NCBI RefSeq assembly: GCF_000305775.1
Contig: NC_018866.1
Coordinates: forward strand, 124,001-188,000
Source of the DNA: Dehalobacter sp. DCA
GTDB lineage: Bacteria; Bacillota; Desulfitobacteriia; Desulfitobacteriales; Syntrophobotulaceae
Reading direction: 5' to 3'
DNA length: 64,000 nt
The notes under the pieces were generated by a model. The model saw only the letters and a program-made list of their open reading frames with translations, was not told where the DNA came from and ran no database searches. Positions within the stretch are counted from its first letter, which is position 1, and the number at the start of each line of letters is the position of its first letter. The position numbers and the translations under genes are program-made. Below, piece by piece: positions 1 through 8,001 of this stretch.

Positions 1-118
1 CCACATGCTGTGCAGGATAGCTTTCTTCATGGTGACAGAATAGGAAATTCTTCCAAAATTGTGGTATGATTTTACAGTAATAAAATGACCCGGTTGATTA
101 ATATATTTGGAGGTTGTT

Positions 119-1633
119 ATGAGAAAAATGACATTTGGTATTAAAGGTATATTTTCTATAGTTCTTTTGATGCTGGTTTTGGCTAGTCCTGTATTAGCAT
201 CCACGGATAGTTCGGAAAGGATATGCGGAGCGGATAGATATAAAACAGCAGAGGCAATTGCAAATACGGTTAATAGCAAGGAGGTCGATTGTGTAGTTTT
301 AGCCCCCGGCAATAGTTATGCCAATGCTTTACCAGCCGGTGTGCTGGCCTACAAAAGTAATGCCCCTTTGTTATTAATAAATTCTACGGCAAGTAATACC
401 ATCGAAGCTTTTAATTATATAAAATCTCATTTATCTTCGACAGGGAAAATATATCTTGTTGGAGATAATGACCTTATTGGAAATGATTTTATTACAAGCC
501 TTAATGGCATGGGTTATACCAATATAATTAAGATTTCTGGCTCTGATATTTATAATACTGATTACTTAATTGCCAAAGAATTAAATGTTCCAAATAATAC
601 GCCCATGGTTATAAGCTCTGGAGTAAACTTCCCGGATGCATTGGCAATATCCAGTGTAGCTTCATCAAATGGTTGGCCTATTTTACTCACAGACGGAAGT
701 ACATTATCAAACGATATTAAATCAATAATTACTGAAAAGCAGCCGCAAAAGATATATATTACCGGAGGAATAGCTGCTGTAACAAATTCTATTGAAGATC
801 AGATAAAGAGTATCGCGCCAAACTCTACAATCATTAGGTTTGCCGGTAGTGACAGATATGAGACGTCTACTCTTATCGTAGATCAGTTTTTTTCTTCTTC
901 AGAGAATATTTATTTAGCTTCAGGTCTTGATTATCCAGATGCTTTAGCAGGAAGTGTCTTAGCAGCTAAGAGCCAAAGCTCCATTATTTTAATAAATCCA
1001 AATACAAAAAGATCTATTCCTGGGAGCGTAGTGCATCTTTTGGTAGAGTTAAGGGGAAAGCAAGTAGGTAAGAATTTAACTGCTCTTGGAGGTATTACCG
1101 TTGTCCCGAATGAAGTGCTTCAATTAGCTAATGACCTTATGGGTAAAATTAATTTGACCAGCCTTGGGCAGCCGGTAAATTTCAGTTATGCTTTTACAAA
1201 AGATCCCCAATTTAGTCATAACGGTAATTTTGTTGAAGGTACTGGAAGTTTGTCTGAGGAACAACAGATAGCTTTGATTACAGCGGTGAAATTCTATAAT
1301 TCATGGAAATCGATTAACTATCAAAATCTTGATAACACATCTTATGGATATGAATACTGTACAGATAGATTTGCTGACGGGGAAAAACAAAATCTTTTAA
1401 ATACTAAATCCTCGCTTATCCAACGAAAATACGTACATCAAATAAATAAAATCACATTATCAAGTTATGGCACGGCTTATATTTTAAAAGATACTCCTTA
1501 TACTTTCTTCCGTATTGCTGCTGATGTGCAGGGCCATGATGCAAATACAGGAGGGTCTTTTCATGGTACCGAATACCAAATGATTTTGCTTTATAATGTT
1601 CGAGGCTATTGGGAGATTGATAGTATAAGATAG
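119..1633 (+). CDS. Cell-wall-binding repeat 2 (CWB2) surface protein
   Basis: Exported surface protein of about 504 residues. The first 28 residues form a signal peptide (basic start, hydrophobic core, cut near Ala-Ser after VLA). Residues about 35-330 hold three CWB2 (PF04122) repeats, each beginning with a G-S/A-D-x-Y motif (GADRYKTA, SGSDIYNT, AGSDRYET). In clostridial S-layer proteins such triplets form the module that binds anionic wall polymer. The last 150 residues are not recognised and should be the functional domain. The start is the ATG at 119, nine bases after GGAGG; a TTG at 107 in the same frame would overlap that ribosome site. It stands alone. The neighbouring broken hydrolase suggests a wall-remodelling locus next to the island. 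Confidence 0.85.
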   Translation: MRKMTFGIKGIFSIVLLMLVLASPVLASTDSSERICGADRYKTAEAIANTVNSKEVDCVVLAPGNSYANALPAGVLAYKSNAPLLLINSTASNTIEAFNYIKSHLSSTGKIYLVGDNDLIGNDFITSLNGMGYTNIIKISGSDIYNTDYLIAKELNVPNNTPMVISSGVNFPDALAISSVASSNGWPILLTDGSTLSNDIKSIITEKQPQKIYITGGIAAVTNSIEDQIKSIAPNSTIIRFAGSDRYETSTLIVDQFFSSSENIYLASGLDYPDALAGSVLAAKSQSSIILINPNTKRSIPGSVVHLLVELRGKQVGKNLTALGGITVVPNEVLQLANDLMGKINLTSLGQPVNFSYAFTKDPQFSHNGNFVEGTGSLSEEQQIALITAVKFYNSWKSINYQNLDNTSYGYEYCTDRFADGEKQNLLNTKSSLIQRKYVHQINKITLSSYGTAYILKDTPYTFFRIAADVQGHDANTGGSFHGTEYQMILLYNVRGYWEIDSIR

Positions 1634-1688
1634 TTGAAATTCGTAAAGGAGCGTATGTTTTTGAATTTGATAGGTATTCCACGGTTAC

Positions 1689-2173
1689 ATGAGCTGGTTG
1701 TTATTGGAATGCCCAAGAACTAAGAAACAATTCTTCTGTCGCCCAGATCTAGTATCGCGCACTCAGATAAGCCTTCAGTTCATCGGCTGGGACGGCCGGT
1801 GTGGAGCACTTACCAAGGTAACAGCCGAGGGGAGTCCCGCCATCGGAACAGTGCATCCCTTTGGGTTGGACTGCTCCGGCTATGTGGCACGGGTATTCGT
1901 TAACGCGGCGGGAAATTCAGATACGGCAGAGATCATCGGAACCGGTACGTCAAGCCAGTATGCTGCCTGTACACCAGTAAACTGGAGCAATGCACAGCCG
2001 GGAGATCTTGCCTTTTATTCCGACTTAAGCCATGTGGGTATTGTTGTAGGTAAGGGAAATGGGAATCTGCTGATTGCTCCGCCGCCAGCCAGAACAATGT
2101 AGTGGTATCCTGCGTGTCCGGTTCGAGCTCATCAGGATTTTATATGATTGGCAGACCTGAGTTTTATGAATAA
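1689..2173 (+). pseudogene. NlpC/P60 peptidoglycan hydrolase, broken remnant
   Basis: Remnant of the catalytic domain of an NlpC/P60 cell-wall endopeptidase. The catalytic Cys lies in the DCSGYV motif and the His in SHVGIVVG. The front of the protein is missing, and the sequence before about position 1770 does not look like the family. The frame breaks near 2080: the matching C-terminal sequence (CSAASQNNVVV to GRPEFYE) continues in the next frame to a stop at 2173, which fits a small out-of-frame deletion just before the expected HC pair. It is probably not functional. It may be debris from an older wall-hydrolase gene beside the CWB2 protein. Confidence 0.7.
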
Positions 2174-2331
2174 GATTCTGATACCTGGCTAGAAGCGATA
2201 AAGTTTTGCGAAACTTCATAATATAATAATGCCGATCTGAATGGGCTCTAGCTTTCTCAGATCCATTAAGAAATGATGCAAGTAGCCTATTGTGATGGCT
2301 TCTATCTTCGCGAGTTTTATTAAAAGTAATA

Positions 2332-2390
2332 TTTACAATCTTATTTAATAATCATATAATTATATATGTATATGTTAATTCTTGCGAGGA
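2332..2390 (+). promoter_or_regulatory. Promoter and ArsR-type operator
   Basis: A -35 box TTTACA (2332-2337) and a -10 box TATAAT (2355-2360) are separated by 17 bases. They are followed directly by AT-rich dyad sequence TATATATGTATAT, where an ArsR repressor would sit between promoter and start codon. Autoregulation is inferred from this position. Confidence 0.6.
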
Positions 2391-2399
2391 GGTATTATT

Positions 2400-2786
2400 T
2401 TGAATGATTTATTAAATTTGTTTAGTATGCTTTCAGATAAAACGAGACTACGCATTTTATTATTATTGTTGGAACATGAATTGTGCGTATGTGAAATCTC
2501 TGCAGCTCTTGAAATGTCCCAACCCAGAGTATCTAGACAACTGGCAATATTAAAGCAGGTAAGACTGATCAAAGACAGAAGGGAAGGCAAATGGATATAT
2601 TATAGAATTGAAGAAAATGCCGACACAAGATACTTGATGCGTATACTTTCACTTCTGCCGGATTGGTTAAAGGATGATTCGGAATTCAAGAATGACAAAA
2701 CAATGTTGAATAAGATTTCTTGTTTGAAAAATAAGTTGGAGAGCTGTGAATGTATCTTGCCCAGAAGTGAAAACATTGGGGAATAA
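2400..2786 (+). CDS. arsR: ArsR/SmtB-family metalloid-responsive repressor
   Basis: Winged-helix repressor of about 128 residues that should leave its operator when As(III)/Sb(III) binds. The helix-3 ligand motif ELCVCE is present (the two Cys of the classical CVC site), followed by a recognition helix SQPRVSRQL and the wing RREGKWIYYRI. The C-terminus has two further Cys (ESCECIL). The TTG start at 2400 is chosen because GAGGAGGT lies 8 bases before it; the upstream TTG would lie before the ribosome site. It is the first gene of the arsenic island and probably controls the xdhC-like, redox and sigma genes downstream. Confidence 0.88.
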   Translation: MNDLLNLFSMLSDKTRLRILLLLLEHELCVCEISAALEMSQPRVSRQLAILKQVRLIKDRREGKWIYYRIEENADTRYLMRILSLLPDWLKDDSEFKNDKTMLNKISCLKNKLESCECILPRSENIGE

Positions 2787-2897
2787 TGAATGCTGCAACC
2801 TGAGCATCGTGATGAATGTGAGCAACGATTTTAAAAACTCTGCATTTGGTTTTGGTAACCTGTAGGCAAGTCAGTTCATAAAGAGGAGGATAAAAAA

Positions 2898-3722
2898 ATG
2901 GAATTTTTACAAGAACAGTTGAAAGCAAAAAAGGCGGGTATTTCTTATGCAGTATTGACAGTGGCGGAGACAGAAGGCACCTCTCCTTGGAAGATAGGTA
3001 AGAAGATGCTTCTGCTGGAAGACGGCACGACTTATGGGACCATTGGCGGCGGAGAATTAGAACGCCAGGTACTTCAAGAGGCCGCTCAAGCAATAAAAGA
3101 GAAACAGAACTTTTTTCGGAGATACACAAATACTCCTTCATACGAAGAACCTGGCTTGGGGTGTAGTTTTAAGGCGAGTTTGCTGGTGGAAGTGGTCTGT
3201 TCCAGTTTACAGCTTGTGGTCTGCGGAGGAGGGCATGTAGGCAGTGCTGTGCTGCGTTTAGGAAAACTACTGAATTTTGAGACGACACTGATTGATAACC
3301 GTTTTCCGGGTCATATTGAGGAGAAGATAGATATAGCGGATCGTTTCATTCAATGCAACACATTTGAAGAAGGTATTTCAGGTGCGGATATCTATGATGG
3401 AGCATACTATCTATGCTGCGCATCCACGCACACTCAGGACAAATCTGCCCTTAAAGGCGCACTGCAGAAGCGCTTTGCCTATGTGGGAATGCTAGGCAGC
3501 ATCAAAAAAACCAAAGAGATGTACCGCCAGCTTGAGGAGGAAGGCATCAGCAAGGATTTGCTTGAGCAAGTACACTCGCCCGTCGGGCTGGATATCTGTG
3601 ACATGTCCCCGGAAGAAGTTGCCTTTTCCGTATTGGCAGAGATTTTAATGCTAAAAAATGGCGGCACGGGTAAACCCCGCAGGGATCTGAAGGCAGCGCC
3701 AACAACAAAGGTGGATTTGTAG
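2898..3722 (+). CDS. xdhC: XdhC/CoxI-family molybdoenzyme maturation protein
   Basis: Family member of 274 residues. XdhC proteins bind molybdenum cofactor, help exchange its oxo for a sulfido ligand and insert it into xanthine-dehydrogenase-type enzymes. The N-terminal XdhC_CoxI domain carries TIGGGELE, and the C-terminal Rossmann domain carries VVCGGGHVGSAV and the conserved AYVGMLGS and SPVGLDI segments. It follows arsR with a good GAGGAGG site. No molybdoenzyme large subunit lies in the window, so its client is unknown. A second, longer XdhC is in the arsC-arsD interval, and a molybdate transporter lies at 24.7-27.3 kb. The recurrent link with ars genes suggests a metalloid-related molybdoenzyme elsewhere. 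Confidence 0.85.
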   Translation: MEFLQEQLKAKKAGISYAVLTVAETEGTSPWKIGKKMLLLEDGTTYGTIGGGELERQVLQEAAQAIKEKQNFFRRYTNTPSYEEPGLGCSFKASLLVEVVCSSLQLVVCGGGHVGSAVLRLGKLLNFETTLIDNRFPGHIEEKIDIADRFIQCNTFEEGISGADIYDGAYYLCCASTHTQDKSALKGALQKRFAYVGMLGSIKKTKEMYRQLEEEGISKDLLEQVHSPVGLDICDMSPEEVAFSVLAEILMLKNGGTGKPRRDLKAAPTTKVDL

Positions 3723-3788
3723 AAATTCAAATATAAAAATTTATATGTTTTACCTAGGGTTTTAATAAAATAAAGGAGTGTCTTGAAC

Positions 3789-4028
3789 ATGATTATTAAG
3801 ATTTTAGGATCAGGCTGCAAAAATTGTGTTACTCTTACTGAAAATACTAAAGTTGCTTTGGAAGAAGCGGGAGTTTCTGGCGAAGTAATGAAAGTTACAG
3901 ATATCCAAGACATCATGGCCTATGGCGTGATGTCCACACCAGCCCTGGTTATCGATGAAAAGGTGGTATCTTTTGGAAAAGTTCTAAAACCAAAAGAAAT
4001 CGTTAAGATTTTAGAAACTGTGAGGTAG
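3789..4028 (+). CDS. Small thioredoxin-like redox-active disulfide protein
   Basis: Protein of 79 residues with a thioredoxin/glutaredoxin-like fold and the redox motif GSGCKNC near the N-terminus, then the cis-Pro segment VMSTPALVID. It belongs to the small 'redox-active disulfide protein 2' family often found beside ArsP-type permeases and ArsR regulators. The ATG at 3789 is chosen, about ten bases after AAAGGAGTG. It probably reduces a metalloid substrate or a partner protein in the cytoplasm; the exact partner cannot be read from the sequence. It sits just ahead of the sigZ-like gene (7-base gap), so the two are probably co-transcribed. A related gene is at 20.6 kb. Confidence 0.8.
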   Translation: MIIKILGSGCKNCVTLTENTKVALEEAGVSGEVMKVTDIQDIMAYGVMSTPALVIDEKVVSFGKVLKPKEIVKILETVR

Positions 4029-4035
4029 AAAACAA

Positions 4036-4620
4036 ATGGCTCCGGAAGAACTATGGATTATCTATAGTCCCAAGCTTAAGAACTATATTATGAAACAGGT
4101 CTCGGATCAATATGAAGCAGAGGATATTCTTCAGGAAGTAGGTCTTCGGATACAAAAAAGTGCGAGCAAAATCCAGGAGATCACGAATGTGGAAGCCTGG
4201 TTGTATCGAATCGCGCATAATCTGATTGTGGATTATTACCGAAGTGCAAGAAAGTATGCGTTGACGGAAGATATCGGTGATATCGCTGATATAGCTAATT
4301 TAGCTGAACGGGATGCCACAGGACGGGAAAACTACAATAATGAAACAGCGGAGTGCTTGCTTAAACTCGTGGAATACCTACCAATAACCGATCAAGAAGC
4401 TATTCTGGAATGCGATTATAAGGGGACCAAACAAAACTTACTGGCGGAAAAATGGGGAATAAGTAAATCGGGGAGTAAAAGCCGGATTCAGCGGGCGCGA
4501 AAAAGATTAACTGCTGTGCTGCAGAGCTGCTGTGAAGTTAAAAAAGACCACGCTGGCAATATAATTGAGTTTAATAATAAAGACCATACTGGAACGGAGT
4601 TTTCCTGTTTAAAGTGTTAA
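4036..4620 (+). CDS. sigZ: SigZ-type ECF sigma factor with Cys-rich C-terminus
   Basis: Sigma-70-family factor of 194 residues related to SigZ. Region 2 contains the EDILQEVGLRI and WLYRIAHNLIVDYYR segments, and region 4 contains the SKSGSKSRIQRARKRL helix. The C-terminus continues past region 4 as LQSCCEVKKDH..GNIIEF and ends in CLKC. This Cys-rich tail is conserved with the second sigma gene at 22.3 kb and could sense As(III) directly; that is inference. No anti-sigma factor is adjacent, which supports direct sensing. It lies immediately before a DUF2703 gene, an arrangement repeated at 22.3-23.4 kb. Confidence 0.85.
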   Translation: MAPEELWIIYSPKLKNYIMKQVSDQYEAEDILQEVGLRIQKSASKIQEITNVEAWLYRIAHNLIVDYYRSARKYALTEDIGDIADIANLAERDATGRENYNNETAECLLKLVEYLPITDQEAILECDYKGTKQNLLAEKWGISKSGSKSRIQRARKRLTAVLQSCCEVKKDHAGNIIEFNNKDHTGTEFSCLKC

Positions 4621-4698
4621 AATTGTGCGTCCTTTTTTTAAGAGTGCCGTCTTAACTATTGAAACATGTATAAAACAATATCATAGGGAGGCATAAAA

Positions 4699-5133
4699 AT
4701 GAAAACACTGAAAATTGAATGGAAACACCTTGACGTAGAAGGAGAGACCTGTGATCGCTGTTATGATACGGGCGAGAATCTGGCTAATGAAGTAAAACGA
4801 TTAAACAGGGCCTTACAGTCAAAGGGCATTGAGGTCGAATGGATCGAAACTAAGCTTGATGATACCCAAATTCCTCAATCAAATATGCTCCTTTTTAATG
4901 GCGTTCCCATTGAAGATATTCTGAATATTGAGGTATCAGAGAACTACTGTGATTCCTGTACAACTTTACTGGGAGCTGAAACCTACTGTAGAACGGTAAG
5001 GTATGAAGGCAATGAGTATGAAGATATTCCGGCAAAAGCCATCCGGCAGGCGGCACTCAAGGTAATGGGCATAGACGAAGAACCCCCAGCAGAAAAATCT
5101 TGCTGCAGCTGCAATAGTAGCGGTTGCTGCTAA
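4699..5133 (+). CDS. DUF2703 protein with Cys-rich tail
   Basis: Protein of 144 residues with the DUF2703 fold, which is thioredoxin-like with a CxxC near the start of the domain (EGETCDRCYDTG) and later Cys (ENYCDSCTTL, ETYCRT). It ends in a Cys cluster, KSCCSCNSSGCC, typical of metalloid-binding tails. Its function is not established. It follows a SigZ-like gene, as does its paralogue at 22.8 kb, so it is likely a target of that sigma factor. A strong hairpin terminator lies 17 bases after the stop. A role as an As(III) or Sb(III) thiol chaperone is a reasonable guess. Confidence 0.8.
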   Translation: MKTLKIEWKHLDVEGETCDRCYDTGENLANEVKRLNRALQSKGIEVEWIETKLDDTQIPQSNMLLFNGVPIEDILNIEVSENYCDSCTTLLGAETYCRTVRYEGNEYEDIPAKAIRQAALKVMGIDEEPPAEKSCCSCNSSGCC

Positions 5134-5149
5134 CACCAATTGAATTCTC

Positions 5150-5217
5150 TCCCTTGTACAGTCAAGGGTTTTTATGAGGTCTTCTTGCCAAAGGGATTGG
5201 TCGGAAGACTTTTTTTA
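5150..5217 (+). terminator. Tandem rho-independent terminators
   Basis: The first hairpin has stem CCCTTG/CAAGGG (5151-5168) followed by TTTTT. A second one has GTCTTC pairing with GAAGAC followed by seven T (about 5178-5217). Together they close the first arsR-sigZ-DUF2703 unit. Confidence 0.7.
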
Positions 5218-5236
5218 TTAAAAAAGCGTGAAAAGA

Positions 5237-5300
5237 CTTACACAAAAAAATGATATAGTATATAATAATCTCATATACGCATATCCGAATAAACGAATAA
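5237..5300 (+). promoter_or_regulatory. arsR promoter and operator
   Basis: The -10 box TATAAT (5261-5266) is preceded at 18 bases by CTTACA. It is followed by an imperfect dyad around CATATACGCATATCCG and by a short AATAAACG/AATAAAAG direct repeat that resembles the longer tandem repeat upstream of the second radical-SAM gene at 10.2 kb. Confidence 0.5.
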
Positions 5301-5305
5301 AAGGA

Positions 5306-5659
5306 GTGAATAAAATTAAAAACATTGAAGATATCCTGAAAGCCTTAGCAGATGAAACCCGATTACGGATCATCAATTTACTGTATGAAAAGGAGGAGCT
5401 TTGTGTCTGTGATTTGTATGAGGCATTGAAGATAACCCAAACTAAAGCTTCCAGACATTTACAGTATTTAAAAAATGCAGGACTTGTGGACGATAGAAAG
5501 CATGCCCAATGGATATATTATTCAATAAAAAAGAATGAACAAATGAAATTCATAGACAATCTGGTTTATAACAATTTAAGAAACATCGAACTATATAAAA
5601 ATGATTTGGAAAGTTTGACGGAATGGTTAAAACAAAAAAATATTCTGTGCGATAGATAG
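5306..5659 (+). CDS. arsR: ArsR-family repressor, start codon unusual
   Basis: ArsR winged-helix repressor with the As(III) motif ELCVCD, recognition helix [12 protein letters not shown] and wing RKHAQWIYYSI. It is closely related to the repressor at 11.6 kb, and each is adjacent to a radical-SAM gene. The start is uncertain. In frame there is a GTG at 5306, but it overlaps the only ribosome site (AAAGGAG). The position with proper spacing is an ATT at 5315, which also matches the paralogue's first residue. A longer reading to 5228 would place the promoter inside the gene and is rejected. The stop is 14 bases before the radical-SAM start, so they form one operon. Confidence 0.8.
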   Translation: MNKIKNIEDILKALADETRLRIINLLYEKEELCVCDLYEALKITQTKASRHLQYLKNAGLVDDRKHAQWIYYSIKKNEQMKFIDNLVYNNLRNIELYKNDLESLTEWLKQKNILCDR

Positions 5660-5673
5660 TGGAGGTAGGCGCA

Positions 5674-6966
5674 ATGTGTGGATGTGGTTCATCATCCAGG
5701 GAAAGAAAAAAGACAAAAGAAGGAACAATCAAACAAGAGACGCAAATTAACCCAGACGGGAGTTTGCCGCTTTCCGAAGAGGTTTTGGAACAACTGGGAA
5801 TAACCGCGGGGAGCAAAGTTATCGTCAGCAGTTCCCCTTCGGGACTCTCACTGAGGAATATAAATCCGGCGCTGTCAAAAATCTATATTGAACCGACAAA
5901 TACGTGTAATCTGAATTGCCGAACCTGTATCCGTCATACCTGGAAAGATCCGGTTGGATTTCTGAAGATGGAAACATATATCAAATTGTTAGAAGAAGTT
6001 TCCACAATACCATCGATAACGAAGATTAGCTTCTGGGGCTTTGGAGAGCCCTTGTTACACCCTAACATCGTGGAGATGATTGCTCGGGCAAAAACATTGG
6101 GTTTAGAAACACAGTTAATAACCAATGGACTTTTATTAGATTTGAAAATGGCGAAAAGTTTAGTTGCCGCAAATTTGGATAGTATCGTCGTGTCCATCGA
6201 TGGATCGAGTGAGGAGACTCAAGCGGATGTCAGGTCAGGTGCAGATTTGAATTTAGTGAAGAAAAATATAAAACAATTACGATTAGTCCGTTATCATAAT
6301 GAAAGCGCTACACCGGAAATAGGGATAGAGTTTGTTGCGATGAAGAGCAACGTAAAAGAACTGGGTAACATAAAAGACGTGGCCTGTGAACTCGGGGCAA
6401 ATTTTATTTTCGTGACAAATGTATTACCCTATAGCAGTGAATTAAAAGATGAGATTCTCTATTGGCAAAGTGTAGATATGAAATTACCCCAGCAGGGTTG
6501 TGAATTTATGCCTAAGATTACTTTTCCGCCGATGGATAATAGAAGAGAAGAAGTAGGCGAAAACTTATTTAAAATCTCAGGACCGGTTGACTTGTCACAT
6601 ACCATTGTGAATAAAGGGGATGGCTACTGTCGTTTTGTTGGGGAAGGTTCCTTGGTGATAAGCTGGGACGGCGAGGTTAGTCCTTGCGCAGCACTGATGC
6701 ACGCTTATTCCTGTTATGTTTTGGGACGAAAAAAAGATATCAAACGTTATACTGTGGGAAATATCGAACAAGATAATATAACTGACTTATGGGATAATCA
6801 AGATTTTACTAATTTCCGGGAACGGGTACAACGTTTTGATTTTGCTCCATGCACGCATTGCGGCGGTTGTGAAATGGCTGAGTCCAATGAAGAGGATTGC
6901 TATGACAATACATTTCCAGTTTGCGGAGACTGTCTATGGGCGCAAGGGGTCATTCAGTGCCCATAA
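5674..6966 (+). CDS. Radical SAM/SPASM protein with N-terminal CGCG motif
   Basis: Enzyme of 430 residues and the first of three paralogues. Residues 1-8 hold a CGCGSSS motif, and residues 25-62 an AbrB/SpoVT-like segment (NPDGSLPLSEEV...AGSKV). The radical-SAM cluster is the CxxxCxxC at Cys78, 82 and 85, followed by FWGFGEPLLHP. A SPASM-type C-terminus has several Cys, ending CGDCLWAQGVIQCP. The layout resembles maturases that modify peptides or tungsten-enzyme cofactors, but no such partner is nearby. All three copies lie next to arsR or metalloid genes, so an arsenic-related radical reaction is inferred. The ATG at 5674 follows GGAGGT; the GTG at 5659 would overlap the arsR stop and contain the ribosome site. 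Confidence 0.8.
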   Translation: MCGCGSSSRERKKTKEGTIKQETQINPDGSLPLSEEVLEQLGITAGSKVIVSSSPSGLSLRNINPALSKIYIEPTNTCNLNCRTCIRHTWKDPVGFLKMETYIKLLEEVSTIPSITKISFWGFGEPLLHPNIVEMIARAKTLGLETQLITNGLLLDLKMAKSLVAANLDSIVVSIDGSSEETQADVRSGADLNLVKKNIKQLRLVRYHNESATPEIGIEFVAMKSNVKELGNIKDVACELGANFIFVTNVLPYSSELKDEILYWQSVDMKLPQQGCEFMPKITFPPMDNRREEVGENLFKISGPVDLSHTIVNKGDGYCRFVGEGSLVISWDGEVSPCAALMHAYSCYVLGRKKDIKRYTVGNIEQDNITDLWDNQDFTNFRERVQRFDFAPCTHCGGCEMAESNEEDCYDNTFPVCGDCLWAQGVIQCP

Positions 6967-7002
6967 ATTTTCAGTGTGACGAAGATCAAATTTGTACTTG
7001 TT

Positions 7003-7077
7003 TCACGTAATGATCGTATCGACGAGAAATGTCTTGTGTACATCGACGCCACAACAGATGGGATAAACGATTTTCAA
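7003..7077 (-). pseudogene. IS110-family transposase, N-terminal fragment
   Basis: The minus strand encodes about 24 residues beginning at a TTG after AAGGAGGGAGAA and reading KIVYPICCGVDVHKTFLV, the characteristic DEDD-transposase start (G-V-D-V-H-K) of IS110/IS1111 elements. A stop follows after DTIIT and nothing further of the transposase is found. The roughly 250 bases on its upstream side (7078 to about 7330) would be the non-coding left end of the element, which in this family encodes the bridge RNA. The insertion fills the gap between the radical-SAM operon and the next gene. Confidence 0.65.
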
Positions 7078-7379
7078 ATTTCTCCCTCCTTGCAATGAAA
7101 TCGTGAGGGATAAGACAGTGACTGGATTGCCGAACATTTAACGCTGAGCTAAAACAATGATTAGCGTACGGCCTCGTGGCACCACTTATTTGTGCTTGAA
7201 AGGCGATCCTTACACTGGTTTTTATACTGATTTAAGCAAAGAGGCAGTCTGCAACTCACCTCACTGTGCTTTGTAGTGTGCCTTTTCCTCAGAAACATTG
7301 TAACGTGGGGATGACCGCTGAACACCCCTTTTCATTACTAATTGTGTCGCCCGCAGCAGGCGGCGAAATGGAGGTTGTT

Positions 7380-7805
7380 ATGAACGATACATTAATTCAG
7401 GAATTAAAACAGAATGCTGAACAGTTATATAGAAGTGGTGACTACCTTTGCTCGGAGGCAGTATTTACTGTAGTCAATGATTATCTCGGGCGGCCTTTAC
7501 CTCCTGAAGCAGTTCGGATTACATCCGGTTTTCCTGTTGGAATAGGTCATGCAGGGTGTACATGCGGGGCTCTCAACGGTGCTGTTGTGGCCTTAGGGCT
7601 AAAGTATGGTCGTACTGGTCCAAAACAAGACAACCAGGAAATTATAAGTTTAAGTAAAGAATTACATGATGAGTTCAAAAAGAAATTTGGCAGTACCTGT
7701 TGCCGTGTCATCATTAAGGATTTTACTTTCGGGAGTCCTGAACACCTTGAACATTGCATTAATGTTACTGGCGAAGCTACAAAAATGGTATTAAATAAAT
7801 TGTAA
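7380..7805 (+). CDS. C_GCAxxG_C_C family redox protein
   Basis: Protein of 141 residues of the small Cys-rich 'C_GCAxxG_C_C' (TIGR01909/PF09719) family. The defining cysteines are visible: YLCSEAVF, HAGCTCGALNGA, STCCR and LEHCIN. The central segment gives the family its name, here with an extra Cys before GAL. These proteins are thought to be redox active or metal binding, but no reaction is established. The ATG at 7380 follows GGAGG; the reading extended to 7266 lacks a ribosome site and enters the insertion-sequence remnant. A strong terminator lies 20 bases after the stop, so it is monocistronic. Confidence 0.8.
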   Translation: MNDTLIQELKQNAEQLYRSGDYLCSEAVFTVVNDYLGRPLPPEAVRITSGFPVGIGHAGCTCGALNGAVVALGLKYGRTGPKQDNQEIISLSKELHDEFKKKFGSTCCRVIIKDFTFGSPEHLEHCINVTGEATKMVLNKL

Positions 7806-7824
7806 ACAGCTTATGAGCGAACAG

Positions 7825-7880
7825 GGAGTATTGCTAACTACTTTTTTGAAGTAGTTAGCAATACTCCTTCTGCTTTTCTC
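7825..7880 (+). terminator. Strong hairpin terminator
   Basis: A perfect 19-bp stem has arms at 7825-7843 (GGAGTATTGCTAACTACTT) and 7849-7867 with a 5-base loop. A T-rich stretch follows. Confidence 0.85.
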
Positions 7881-7909
7881 TTGAAAATCTGCACTTAGAT
7901 AAAAAACTC

Positions 7910-7956
7910 TTGACAATGAAAAGGGTTACAGACATAATATGCACAATAGTGCATAT
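7910..7956 (+). promoter_or_regulatory. Promoter with 20-bp ArsR-type operator
   Basis: The -35 box TTGACA (7910-7915) and -10 box CATAAT (7933-7938) have a 17-base spacer. A perfect inverted repeat ATATGCAC-AATA-GTGCATAT (7937-7956) overlaps the -10 end and the likely start of transcription. It precedes the permease-arsR pair and probably binds the ArsR protein encoded at 9222. Confidence 0.75.
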
Positions 7957-8001
7957 AGGCATATAAACTATCTGCTCACTATATAATTATGGAGGTTAAA
8001 A

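Noticed and set aside
5228-5305. N-terminal extension of the arsR at 5.3 kb
   Set aside because: It would place the TATAAT promoter and operator inside the coding region and lacks a ribosome site; the paralogue starts at the shorter position.
5674-6966. ArsS (arsenosugar radical SAM) identity
   Set aside because: ArsS lacks the AbrB-like segment and the SPASM end seen here; domain order does not fit.
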